Assembly (NCBI GenBank): GCA_023548195.1
Contig: JAJHZJ010000009.1
Coordinates: 6,346,215-6,410,214 of the forward strand
Reading direction: 5' to 3'
Length of the DNA: 64,000 nucleotides
Origin: Bettongia penicillata ogilbyi
Taxonomy: Eukaryota > Chordata > Mammalia > Diprotodontia > Potoroidae
The number at the start of each line of letters is the position of its first letter. The first letter of the stretch is position 1. This document shows, one piece after another, positions 32,521-44,243 of the stretch. A program made the position numbers and the translations under genes. Below the pieces are notes generated by a model. That model was given only the letters and a program-made list of their open reading frames with translations. It was not told the DNA's origin and ran no database searches.

Positions 32521-32991
32521 AAAATTGCTTTTCAAAGGGGAACTATTCTCTTCAGTGAGCTTTTGAACCTCTTTTTCCATTTGGCTCATTCTGCTTTTGA
32601 AAGCGTTCTTCTCCTCATCAGCTTTTTGAACCTCTTTTGCCAATTGAGTGAGCCTATTTTTCAAGGTGTTATTTTCTTCAGCATTTTTTGGGGTCTCCTT
32701 TACCAAGGTATTGACCCATTTTTCATACTTTTCTTGCATCTCTCTCATTTCTCTTCCCAATTTTTCCTCCACCTGTCTAACTTGCTTTTCAAAATCCTTT
32801 TTGACCTCTTCCAAGGCCTGAGCCCACCCGACATCCCCCTGGGATGTCTGGGGTACCGAGGCCCCGCCCTCCACGTCTTTCCCTGATGGCAAGAATATGT
32901 CCTCGTCATCGTCAGATCCGAAAGTCGGGATCATTTGCATCTGTTCGAAAAAACTCTCTATAGTCTTATTTTTCTTCCCTTTTCTAGGCAT
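32494..32991 (-). pseudogene. L1-type ORF1p N-terminal half (copy 3A)
   Basis: This is the best preserved N terminus in the window: start ATG at 32991 (MPRKGKKNKTIESFFEQMQM), an acidic linker (SDDDEDIFLP) and a long heptad coiled coil (KKDFEKQVRQVEEKLGREMR). The frame is open for about 150 codons until TEENSS, where element 3A stops and the frame runs into the 5' end of element 3B (FGGGAKMAE-stop). The RRM-like and C-terminal domains are missing. Confidence 0.88.
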
Positions 32992-33776
32992 TTTCCCAGC
33001 CAGTTACTTGACTTCTGAGATTCCTCTCCACACCTGCCTAGATCCGCCCAGCTAGTACTTGGGGCCTGAGATTCAAATGGGCTTTCCGCGGCAGGCGCAG
33101 CTGCTATTCAATGTGAGCTTTAGTTCTGGTGCTCAGGTGGGGGCAGGGCCGCCTCCCAGGCTCAGTTCCCTCAGGGGCTTTATGCAGAGACCTTCAGAAA
33201 TGGAGCAGGTGGGGCAGGGCCGTCTCCCAGGCTCAGCTCTTTCAGGTGGTTTATGCAGAGACTTTCAGTAATGAAGATCCTGCCTGTTGCTGGGGGAGTC
33301 GCGGGCCACCGCCGCCCCAGCGACGCCTCTGCCTTTGCCGCCACCCCCACCTCTGCCTCCGCCGCTTCCTGCCCTCACCTCTGCCTCCGCCGCTTCCTCC
33401 CGAGGGGGCCCGAGTCACAGAGACACTCCTCTCCCCTCTTGGCCGGCCCAGCCGTCTCTCTCACTGACCTGTAGAGTCTGTGGGCGGAGGGACCTTCCAG
33501 GCTGCCGGAGCTTCCGTCCCTGAAGCCTGCTCGGATCAGCTTCTCTGGGGCTGTAGCCAGGGCAGCGTTGGGGTGGGGTCCGCTTTCTGGGGTGCGATGG
33601 ACCCTGGGGACGGCTCTCCAGGGCTCTCTGGAACAGAAATCTCTTCCACTATGTTTCTGCACCCCCTGCAGTGATCCAGAACTTATGGGGAGCTCTTCTT
33701 ACATTAAATCTATGGGCTGTGGGTTCGGAGCTCGCATACGTGCGTCTTTCTACTCTGCCATTTTGACTCTACCCTC
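32521..33776 (-). mobile_element. Half-L1 copy 3A, 3'-truncated, head-to-tail with 3B
   Basis: A complete 5' UTR (32992-33776) with two GC-rich units (about 33134-33203 and 33204-33275) and a YY1-like start mutated to AAAATGGC is followed by ORF1 up to its coiled-coil end. It then passes into about 20 bases of unmatched sequence and the intact 5' end of copy 3B. Both parts read on the minus strand. Confidence 0.8.
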
Positions 33777-33870
33777 GAAGCTTTTTTTTAAATACACAAC
33801 ATATCAGGGGATTCAGAGTAAGAGACAAGCAATTCAGCTTGTTAATGTGATGAATTGATTATAAGCTATT
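33777..33870. other. Short spacer
   Basis: AT-rich sequence between the half-L1 tandem and the solo LTR. It begins with a T-run. Confidence 0.5.
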
Positions 33871-34220
33871 TGTTAGAGACAAACGACATAAAAAAAGGTA
33901 TCAAGAAAAATTTATTAAAAATGGAGTTCAGAAGAGGGAAGGCCTACATTCTTTCCCCTGGAGGAACAGGTAACTTCCAGCATGGCCACTAGGAGGACTG
34001 CAATCAGGTCAGGATGAGGCAGGACCCTTATAGAATTCTGAACTTTGGATTTTCCGTGATACTGTCCCCTGGCCATGTGACTTCATGTTCTCCTCTGGTG
34101 GGCTCTTCCTCACACAGATCATTGGGTCTGCGCATTAGCTTCTGACCTCTAAGCTGTCCATGGCAGGTCACAACCCCCCATCAAAGTGTGGAAATAAAAC
34201 TTACTTTCTGTTTTCCTACA
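33871..34220 (-). repeat. Solo LTR related to the minus-strand ERV
   Basis: 350 bp. TGTTAG at 33871 and CCTACA at 34220 mirror the ERV LTR ends. Interior blocks match the LTRs at 19860 and 23278 ('tgaactttggatttt', 'ccctggccatgtgact', 'catgttctcctct', 'ttctgacct', 'aggtcacaacccc'). The minus-strand AATAAA is at 33911-33916 (TTTATT). The 5-base flanks CTATT and CTATG could be a target duplication with one change. Confidence 0.78.
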
Positions 34221-35560
34221 CTATGAAAAAAGCAGTATGTAATGAGGTTTGTGGTTTCATAGCCAATCCACTTTTTCTCTTCTTTGCATATGGCCAAGTT
34301 CAAGGTTAGTGATGTTGGTCAATTTCAGAATAATACAAAATTAAACATTAAAAAAAATTAGGAGAGGGTTGAAGTGTGTATTGCCAAGGCAATATTCACA
34401 ATACTGGTGGTGACTATGAACATGCCAGCATAGTTCTCAGTTGCAAAGTATAACAGACTCTTCGTATAGAAGGCAGAAGAAAAACATTTATTTAGACATG
34501 AGAAAGCCAAATCCCAGAACCAGAAAGCAAAATCAGTCATAGTAACCAAGAAATCAATACAGGTTACCCCCGCAGGGGGCAAAATCATTCCCAAGCCTCC
34601 CCAGCCTCTGCTTTGTGGGATCTTCCCACAAACACTCACCAGCTCTGCTCCACCCTTCCTGTTGCACCTGTTCAGCAAGCTCCTCTCACCATATGGGACT
34701 TGGGTTTCCATGAAAGCTAAGTTGGTCAAATGGGCCTATTAATGAATGGGAAATATATTCTCATTTAAATTACCATTACAAAGGGTTGGGAGAGAGTTGA
34801 AATTGTCAGGGTGCAGGGTGATATCAGAAACATGAACTCCTGCATTTAGAGCAGATTCAATTCAACCAGTAGAGTTCACTTAACTGGCTAAGATTTGCAA
34901 CTGTTAAAAGCACTGCAGGCAAGCTACTAAGTCTCTAGGGTGTCCTCTTGTATGGGATAAAAAGACCCTTACTCAAAATTTTAAATAGATAAAGAGGCTT
35001 CTCAATAAGAACAGAAAGAAATGGATTTATTACAATTCTTGAGAAAGGAACATCCTTCCACCAGGTTGGGGAATCTGATGGAAGTAGGCAGCTTACAGAA
35101 ATTGAAGCACAATTTTTATACCCTAACACAGAGAATCCCACCTCCCCACTATCCCACCTCTCCATTGGCTGGGAGGTGGGATCACAATCTAAGTGCGAAA
35201 AAATTAGACAAACCCTGGGAAATCTTCACCTATCCCAAAACAATTACCTCATCTAATATTTAACTTAACTGCTGAGGTGGCTTTAGAAAGGAGGGGAGGG
35301 GGAGAAGTGGTAGCTGGTAGCGTTGATGTGGCAACAGTACAACAAATAAAGGGGAGATTCGAGTAATTTCCAAGTTTCAGCTACAGCCCACAGCACTTTC
35401 GCAAAGAAAGCTGGTAGCTGGTAAGGAGGGAGGCAACTGACCGTCCACAAGCCCTGGATACCTGAAACTCAGGTATTCAGGGAGAGAGGCCTTATGGAAG
35501 AGAAATTTTATTTAGAAAATCCAATATTCCACATATTTTTATTATGAAGTCTTCACAATC
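34221..35560. other. Spacer with probable LTR-like pieces
   Basis: No gene. At about 34936-35260 there is a minus-strand LTR-like layout: a CCAAT box (ATTGG at 35164-35168) and TTTATTAC (35027-35034) as a reversed poly(A) signal. Another TTTATTTAGAC occurs at 34488. Family and ends are undetermined. Confidence 0.35.
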
Positions 35561-37431
35561 TCCTCATCTCACTCACTGTTGACCTGAAAGTTTGGTTAAA
35601 AAAGGCAAACAGGCTAAATGCATATTGTTTATTTCCTTAAAGCTAGCAGTTACATGGCCATGGAGCCAGAAGGAAACCTCTGACTGAATGTTACAGGAAT
35701 GACCAGGCTTAAATCTGTTTTAGGACAATCCAAGTATGTCTGTGTCCCTCAGACTTATGATCACTACATGTGTTTAACTATACCATGAGAAAGGGATTTT
35801 CTTAATTGAATAGGTTGTAAATACAATAAAATAACAAGAGTTAACAGTTTCAATAGAAATTACGATCCAGGATATTTGTGTTTTACCATTAACATGCTAT
35901 CACATAGTATATGTCCACAAAATATTAAGATCCAGAAAAAATCTCATTATTCAAGATAGCATCTCAGGTTAAGGGTCTCATAAAGTTTGCTAAGCCAGTC
36001 CCATCTGGTCTTGTTGACATAAGAAGAGGTATTATCTGAGTTTACTTTAGAGAACAAAGAGACTATTAGGTCCAGGTTCTTCTGATTAATTCAAGCTCTG
36101 GCCCTTATTAAAGTCCAAAAATGGTATTAAATGTTATCATCTCATAGTTCTGAGCATTCTTACAAGTTAATAAACAAACTTCATAACTTTTGGTGACATT
36201 AACAACCTATACTACTTCACTGCTGAAAGGGAGTGTTGGGCGTTTATGGACTTGGAGTCTATGGGTTCAAATTCCACTTCTGATGCTGTGCAACAGTGAA
36301 GCAACATCCCACCCTGCTCCTCATGGGACTTGTCCCCACAGGAGACAAGGGAAACTTGAGAGGACAATTCTGATGATGGCAAGAAGGTCAGAAGAGAAGT
36401 AAAAGAGGAGGGAAGTGGACATCTGGTACTGCTGCTTGCTGGGCAGTAGAATAAGTGCCCAGAAGGGGAAGCTGGGAATATCAAAGGCACTATCTATAAT
36501 TTTGCTCAAATTAGTTACAGTTTAGGGTGAAGTAAAAAAAAAAATTATATATTTAACTTAGATGGTTTTTGCCTCCCACTACCTACACAAGTTAAAACAC
36601 CAAAATCTGACTCCTACTTCAACATCAGTTAGCCATTGTTAAAATGATACCAATTATGTGACTATATTCCAGATCTCTTGAATAAATTGAGATTTTTGTG
36701 ATTTTACTTACTGTAGTAAGTACTTTACTTACTACTTACGTAGCATAAAGCTTTCTGCACTAAAATTTATTTCAGGAGGGATTCATTCTCATGAAAAAAT
36801 AATTCCTTATTAGCTCCTTTCCAGGTCAGTCTTTCAGGTTCTCCACTCCTCAAACAAAATATTTATGTGCCCTATTACAAATCCACAACTGCAGTTATAG
36901 AGTTGGTAGCTGATGTATTAACTCATTCATTGCTTTTGGTATAGAAAAGTCTTACAGAATCAAGACACTGTGGATATAACATGTCCAAAAAAGAATCACA
37001 GTGAATTAGGATAATTTATGCCAAAAATTCTCACAATTTCCTTTGAAATCAAGTATATGAAATGGGGATTCAAAAGGATCATCCTAAAGATAGCTTTGGA
37101 GTTGAACTTTTGCAGAGAATGGACTTAATAGATGCTGGGGCTTCAGAAATTCTGGGGCTGATCAGAATATCCTGATTCCAGGGCCTCTGGAAAGTAAGAG
37201 GCTAACCGGATCCACATGAGCTTTTCCACAAGGAGGCAACTCTTACTTGGGACCCTCTCATGTATTGACTTACTCCCAGATGATTGAGACAGAACTGTAG
37301 TAAGAGTATTAGGTTCTTACAGGACTGTCAACAAGAAAGCAGAGAAACCACAGTGCAAAGAAGTCTAACACTAGGTACATGACAGGAAATTATGTATATA
37401 GCACAAAGACTATTTGGTCTGAATATCAAAG
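35561..37431. other. Intergenic spacer next to MINDY2 3' end
   Basis: Mostly unique AT-rich sequence. A core-SINE-like fragment lies at about 36225-36330 ('gacttggagtctatgggttcaaatt' with B box). No gene is recognised. Confidence 0.5.
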
Positions 37432-37437
37432 TTTATT
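37432..37437 (-). terminator. MINDY2: Distal poly(A) signal candidate
   Basis: AATAAA on the minus strand, followed downstream by a T/G-bearing stretch (CTTTGTGCTATATA). It sits at the border between repeat-poor and spacer sequence. Confidence 0.5.
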
Positions 37438-39688
37438 GAAATAAAATATAATCTATAATAAAAAATACTAAGGATATTATTCACTGGTTACAATTTTAAG
37501 TTATATTTACAAAACATCCAACATTTTATCTAACAATGACACTATCTTTGTTACAACAGTAAACACGAAATTAAGTTCCAATACTGAATGATTCTTGCAG
37601 TCATAGGAGTTATGATTTTATACTTTCCAAACTGTGTCCAATGTCTTAAAAAAAGGAATATGCTTGAAGCTTTTTGAAAAAGCAAACAACAAAACATTTA
37701 CAATTCATTTTAGTCTGATGTAGTTTTTAGCACTATTAATATTTAGAACAGTAAAATTCTGTCAGAACTTGAAAGACTCTGAAACTTTAATCCAGAGAAA
37801 GTTCCTTCCTATGGGTCATCTTTAGGGTTGCTATTTTTAAAATTTAATTGAGATTATAGCTAGTTGAAGTTAAGTCCAAGCAGAAGTTTCAGAAGTATGG
37901 GTCAGGGTTTTTGAGAAACTAAGAGAGGAGTTGGGGATGAACAATAAATGGTTCTTTTGACCTGAACATTGCAAATTCTAACATCTTTGAGAAAAGTGCA
38001 GTAGCTTGTGTACCAGAAAACCACCCCACCCCACCCCCCCTTTTACTAAGCAGAGAGGTGGGAGAAAAAAAATGCAACTGTCTCCTTTTCACTTCATCTC
38101 TCCCTTTTTCACCCCTACTAGTTCTCTACCCTATCCTATCTTGGACTGAAAGTGTGCTGTAGTAAATTTCCAAGTGTCCTGCAGAAGGAAAAACTTGAAA
38201 CAAACAGGATTTTCTTTGAATTTCCAAGATTTAGGGATAGACTTTTAAGGGTAAATCTGATCTCTTGAGTCAATATCAGTATCTTGCTGAATTCATCAAT
38301 CACATTATCTACCATACTGCCTGTGGAATCAGGTCACACACATGAAAACCAAGTGGCTACTCCATATGACAAAACTGAATTTACTAAAGCTGTGGTTTAT
38401 GTTATAGAGTGTCCTTCACACATTAATGACAATTAGTCTTAAAATATATTCCATTAATTAGAATACTTAGAGGGAAATGCTCTAGGCCCAAGATGGATTG
38501 CTTCTTGAATTCTGTAGTTAAAAAAAAATCCAAAACCAAAATGAAATAAAAACTTCTAACAGTTTTCTTCTTTTACTTTTAAACCAGAAAGGAAAAAAAA
38601 ATAGCCCCTCAAACCTAACAAAGTAGGATCAACTTGCAAAAAAATTTACCACATTTTCCCTACTTTTAAGATAAAGAGCAGCATTATTATCCCTGATGAA
38701 AAAAAAAAATTTTTTTCCCCAAGATGAATATAAAGTTTGGTGTTAACTGAAACAACTCCAAGATAGTTATGGAAACTATTAATTTAAGGTGCAACAGAAA
38801 TGTTCACTATTAATTATGTTCCTGATTTGAGTAACATGATACTGTACTTTTTGTTCATAGAGAGAATGGTTGAATGCTTAAACTTCATACTCCTGCACTG
38901 AATTCCCTACCTACAGCAGCAGGTTACCAAGCCCTTGTAGGTATATGTCACTTTGCAGGATAACAGGAAAGAGATCTGAGTTTGACTTTCAATTTGAAAT
39001 CCTACAACTCTTACCTTCTTTATTTCTGAGTCTAATTTATGATGAGAAGTGACACAAACTACTTAGAAATAAGTTGAAAGAAAAGCAAGTTTCTATTAAA
39101 ATCAATATCAATATTAAAGAAATGATGCATTAATTTGAATCTTAATACTCAGATTTAAACTAAAAATGCTAATGTCCAACAACTCGGTCCAGTGTTTTTT
39201 ATCCTAGATCCCTCAGTCACCACAATATGTTCAGAAGTTTTGTTTTGATCAAATAATTTCTAATTAAAAATTTAAAAAATAACTAGTTGCAGAAAGTCAT
39301 CTAACTTCTTTGGTAAAGAAAACATAATCTGTCAACTCCTATCTAAACAAACACAATATACTATCATATTTCTCACTATGGACAAATAGAGCAGATTATA
39401 TTATCTTTATAGATTTAGATATGTGTTTTAAACACCTAATCCCTTTTACAGTTTTAAATTTTTTCCCGCATTTCGAGTGATGCTTAAACACTAAACTAAT
39501 ATTGATAAGCAGGAGTCACATTAGGAGATCAAATTATGATTTTGTATGAGGACTAAAGAAAATTAAATTTTAGCTTAGAAATTCATTGAATTTGGCCCAA
39601 TTAAAAGATTCAGCAAGAATTCTCAGATTCCGTTAAGTTGTTTTTCTGTCTGCAGTCACTTAAAAAAACCCCGAGATTTTAACCACAC

Positions 39689-39694
39689 TTTATT
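39689..39694 (-). terminator. MINDY2: Internal poly(A) signal candidate
   Basis: AATAAAGTGTGGTTAAAATC on the minus strand. It would give a 3' UTR of about 4.4 kb. Confidence 0.4.
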
Positions 39695-42600
39695 AAATAA
39701 CATTTTACAGCAATCATCAGAAATACCAGTGAACACATGAGAACACATGAGAATATGGGGCCAGCAAATCCCCATGGGATTCTTTAGTGGAGAGAGACGT
39801 TTGCCTTTCCATTTATACAAAAATTTCTACACATACTTGCATCTTGATGACTTTATTCCATTGGGCAGCAGGTATATATCACTTTTTTTTTAATCTATGA
39901 AAGAGATTTGAATAAAAAATAGGTTGCTAAATGTCTTCCATCAGATGCCCATGCTTTAACAGGACCAGTCTCTCACTGCACCCTTCACAGTATAAAAGCA
40001 TTCTGAAAAATACGTTAGGGAGATGCCACATTTTAACAAGATAATACAACAAATATGGACTACACAAAAAAGCTGACCTGGAAACAAATCTTTCAGCAAG
40101 CAATTTTACTCCAAAATGACATAGCTGAATGGAAAATGGTTCTCAAAAAGCACATCAGTCAAAAGTGTACAATACATGTGACTACTACAAATAATACCTT
40201 GTGCTTATAACTGTGCCATTTATTCATAGGTCCAAAAGACAAGGATTGTTCCCATTTACAGATTAAAACCGAGGCACAGGGAAGTTTATCTATCTGATCC
40301 AAGAAAGGCGGAAGGCTACCTTTCAGAACCAAAACATCTCAGGACTCTAGATTTTCAGCTCCGGTAAAGACTAAACTACTCTTTCTCTACTACTAAACTG
40401 TAGAGATACTTTGAGTGGCTCATTAAATTATATCAGATACTAGCAAGTTTTACTTCAGAGTTTTGATTAAGTTACTGTGTGGATGACAGAACTCTGATAT
40501 AAGCATGGTAAGTCTTCCTTTTTGTGGGCTTTGAATGACCTGGCACATCAAACAGGAAAAGGTTAAAACAAAGCACTTGAAAGGCAGTACAAAATGTATC
40601 TTATGAGAACTTATGACTGCTTAAGGACTGCTCTGGAAATGCTCCTATTGTGAAGCTTTTTCTGCAGTTTTGTGACAGCTCTATGTACTACAATGAAGTC
40701 CATTACCATTCTTTCCCTAAATCTGTTGTCAACCTCAGGTACAGATTTTCTTACACTTGCCTACACAATAAAGCTCTCTCTCCAGGGGAATGGACCTCTG
40801 ATTCATACTTGCAAACAAAATGCTTGGAACCAAAACAATTCACATAATCATGTTATGGCTTTTAAGTCCAAAATGATTACTGTCAATCAGTCTCCTAATC
40901 TAATATTAGCAACTTTGAGTAATTGAGACTAAAAGGGAAGAGTTCTGTCCATGATACAGGACAAACAGCTGAGGACACAGAGTGTCCAACAGGGGAGGAA
41001 AAGGTTATGGTTCCAAATTCTAGCTGTAAACTGAAGTCTCACTAACTATACTTATCTCTTACATGGAAATACTCCCTTCTCAAGCAAGGGTGTAACCAAT
41101 ATAAATATCAGCCCGTGGATCATGAGGATTACTGCAGTTTGGACTTGAGCTTCTCTGACTGTAGGTGTAACAAGAGATGTATGCAGGTATACACACATAT
41201 GTATGCACATATATACACAAATATATGTAACAGATTCTTAGAGATAAAACTATAAAGTGTATTTAAATGCTTGCAACATACACATGAAACCTGGAAGCAC
41301 AGCTGTCTGTCTGCATTGCGTCACACAGTGCCGGGGGCTAAGTGCAGGAAAGTCTGCAGGTAAGAAAGCTAGCTCTGGTGTCTATTCCCTGCCCTGCCTC
41401 TTTTGCCAGTGATGATAAGGATTTCTTATATGCAGAATAGACTCTTTGTGCATCGCAAACTAAAGTGTTCAGATTCTTTTAACTTCTTTTAAGATGTAAC
41501 CCACAGAGGATATTGAATTTCAGTCATTACAAGTTCAGGCTGTCAGGGAAATTACTACTATGTACAATTATCAAATCCAAAGACACCCAAACCAACAACT
41601 TGTCTGAATACTAATAATTTGTGGAAAAAATACAAAATATGAAAATTAAGAGAGAGTTGCTTTGAAATTCTTGATAACCTCTTCACTAAAGGGAAATAAA
41701 AATATATGAAAAGGTGGTTTTTTGTTTTTTTTTTTGGTTTTATTTTTTAATGGCACAGGACATTTTTTCCCCCTTTACTTTCTATTTTAAACAAAAAGAA
41801 CATTTTAGCATGATTAGCCCTAATACAGCAAACTGAATTTCAGGAATGTAAGAAAGATCTGGAAATATTATATATAAAATTGTGGTATTAACAAATACAT
41901 TAAAATCTTCAGCATTTGATAATAATGGTGCTGGTTTAAGTGAATAATTCTTCAGTGGGAATGTAGAATGGCAGTATTATCTTTGGAAAGAACTAGAAGA
42001 TATGATTAACTTTTACACATTTATTTTTTCAAAAGCAATAAATATAAGTACACGGTTGTGGCAAAATCCGCATTAGTTATAGATGTGATTTTCTTGAATT
42101 TTGTGTTCTTAATTTTTTTTGTCACTCCAATGTAACACAGTTACGATCTCCTTTGGGTAAAGAAAATAAACCATGGTGTTCGTTAGTCTAGTTTTAAGCT
42201 TAAATTTGACAGTTTCAGCTTTGGGATGGAAGCTAATCTGTTTGCTTCTACAGAGAATGATGTCATACATTGTATTAGGTTGTCAATGTATGTGTAATTA
42301 TCAACAGTTATCAAGAGATCCAAAAAACATTGTATATCAAAGTTTCATATCCAAAACAGGGTCAACTGTTCATGTTAGTATAGCAAAGTTGAAGGTGCAG
42401 TGAACTCTGAAATGCACAACAGATATGCAGTATAGAGGGCTCTAACGATTCAGCTTGACCCTGGATTTTGTTTAAGAGAATTATTTCTTCCATAAATAAG
42501 ATTCTACCTTTTCTATAAGAAATTATATTACACTTGGTTTTTTATCATGGTAGTAGCTAAAGGAGTCATCATTAAAAATCTAGACTACTTTTAAGCAGTC

Positions 42601-44114
42601 TATCGTCGTCCCAAACCAGAAAAATTATTTTCCAGATGGATGCTTAGAACAGTTTACGGTATTCTTAAGTAGATGTACTTACCTAGGTTTATATTGGGAA
42701 TCACACTTTCTGGAGCAGCAATAATTTTTTTCCAAAATGACTAAAACAAACTGCTACATAGAAAGCTTATCAAAAAGACTATTAAGATAAGTATTTTCTT
42801 AATTGTATCTGGAAATACAAGAGAATTTATGATTCTCTCATAATAAAGTTCAACAAATATTCTCTTTTTGTAGCCTATATAAAGATTATTAGATATTACA
42901 TATTTATTTGGTTCCCATAAATTAGAAAATCTGATTGCTTCTACATAAGTTTCCCAAAATTCTAACCTAGTGACTAAAATAAGACAGTGATATTATAAAT
43001 GAGTGCCTTTTCATCTGACTACAAGAGTATATGGACCTCTCAAGATTCCATCAGGAAGTGTGCTTTTTATTTAGTCATGATTTTAAAAAAATATTTCTAT
43101 TTGATTTACTTGCTTAAATGGGCAAGTGGACATAATTTTAGTGTTAAGGTTCAAGGTTTTTATGAAAAAAGGCAGATATTAGTTAATTCTGGATTCCTAC
43201 ATTTGCATTTCTATAAGACTATTATTATATATTCTAGTTTTCTCCCACTAGTTGCTTATCACATGGTCAATAAATAGGAACTGTGTGGTCCAATTTACCT
43301 ATAATAACGAATGCTAAACCAAACCAAAACAATAAACTTCCACAGAACTATAAAATCATTTCTATCACTTCTGACAAAATAAGAGTGTTAATATTATACC
43401 CAGTTGTCTATTGTGGTGAAAAGGAATACAGACCTTCATTTTGACCACCCTCCCCCCATTTTAATCAAATGAGGCTTCATTCTTAATCCTCAAAGGGGCT
43501 ATAACTAAAATGAATATGTTCTTCAAGAAGAGGTGTTTATGGGGCAATGGTGGCAACGTCCTAATACATACATGCAGGTTTATAAAAAAAAATCCAATAT
43601 TTGAAGCACTGAGCACTTAAGAAGTAATAGGCCTAGTATCTTAAAGGCAACAATGCTTTCATATTTAGGTATGGTAATAAATAAAACATCATGGAAACTA
43701 ATTTTAAAAATTATTATGCTAATATTTTGATTTCAGGAAGCGACCTGACAAAACCAATTATCTACTTTCATTGTTAGAACAGAAGATGGGATAGCTTACT
43801 AACTGATGAGTAATAAATGTCACTATGACACAAAACTTGCTGTGATTTGTATGTTCAGCTACAAAGTGCGCTATTTGTCATGATCTCATGATACAGACAC
43901 TTCCAACTTGTAACAAAGGATTCCAGCTCACAAAGAGTGCATGGTGCAACTCTGAGAGTCTGATTGTAACTAAGTAGTAACATCTTTCTTTTAAAACACG
44001 AACAAAATCCATTGGGTAATCAGGCACAGACGGTATGGAACGGTTTTTCTTCCTTTCATCCCATGGTTTTGTTTCTCAGGGCAAGTACTTGGCTCCAACA
44101 GAATCCAACACCTA

Positions 44115-44243
44115 TTACAGAATGACACAACTATTTTTCTCCTTTTCTTTTTCTTTTTCCCGAGGTTCTTTGCGTTTACGTTCATTACTCCCAGATTGTC
44201 TTCCATTTAATGGAGAGGCAGTTACTTGTGCTGGCTGGCTCTG
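44115..44243 (-). CDS. MINDY2: MINDY2 last coding exon, CaaX tail
   Basis: This exon encodes 42 residues and TAA: QSQPAQVTASPLNGRQ, then SGSNERKRKEPREKEKEK and NSCVIL-stop. The C-terminal CVIL is a CaaX box whose final Leu favours geranylgeranylation. The preceding Lys/Arg/Glu run could help membrane binding. This matches the basic, prenylation-type end of FAM63B/MINDY2. The acceptor is AAAG at 44247-44244; I preferred it over the CAG three bases in because the extra Gln keeps the expected QAQ-Q join. Both choices stay in frame. Confidence 0.92.
   Translation of the reverse strand, partial: QSQPAQVTASPLNGRQSGSNERKRKEPREKEKEKEKNSCVIL

Larger units (their letters stand above)
37432..44114 (-). 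other. MINDY2: Probable long MINDY2 3' UTR
   Basis: 6.7 kb between the MINDY2 stop and a minus-strand AATAAA (TTTATT at 37432-37437) is AT-rich and almost free of recognisable mobile elements. The flanks on both sides are crowded with them. Depletion of insertions suggests transcribed, constrained sequence. Pumilio-type UGUAAAUA and UGUAUAUA motifs occur on the minus strand (37504-37511 and 41210-41217). A weak MIR-like block lies near 40225-40290. The extent of the UTR is inferred. Confidence 0.6.
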
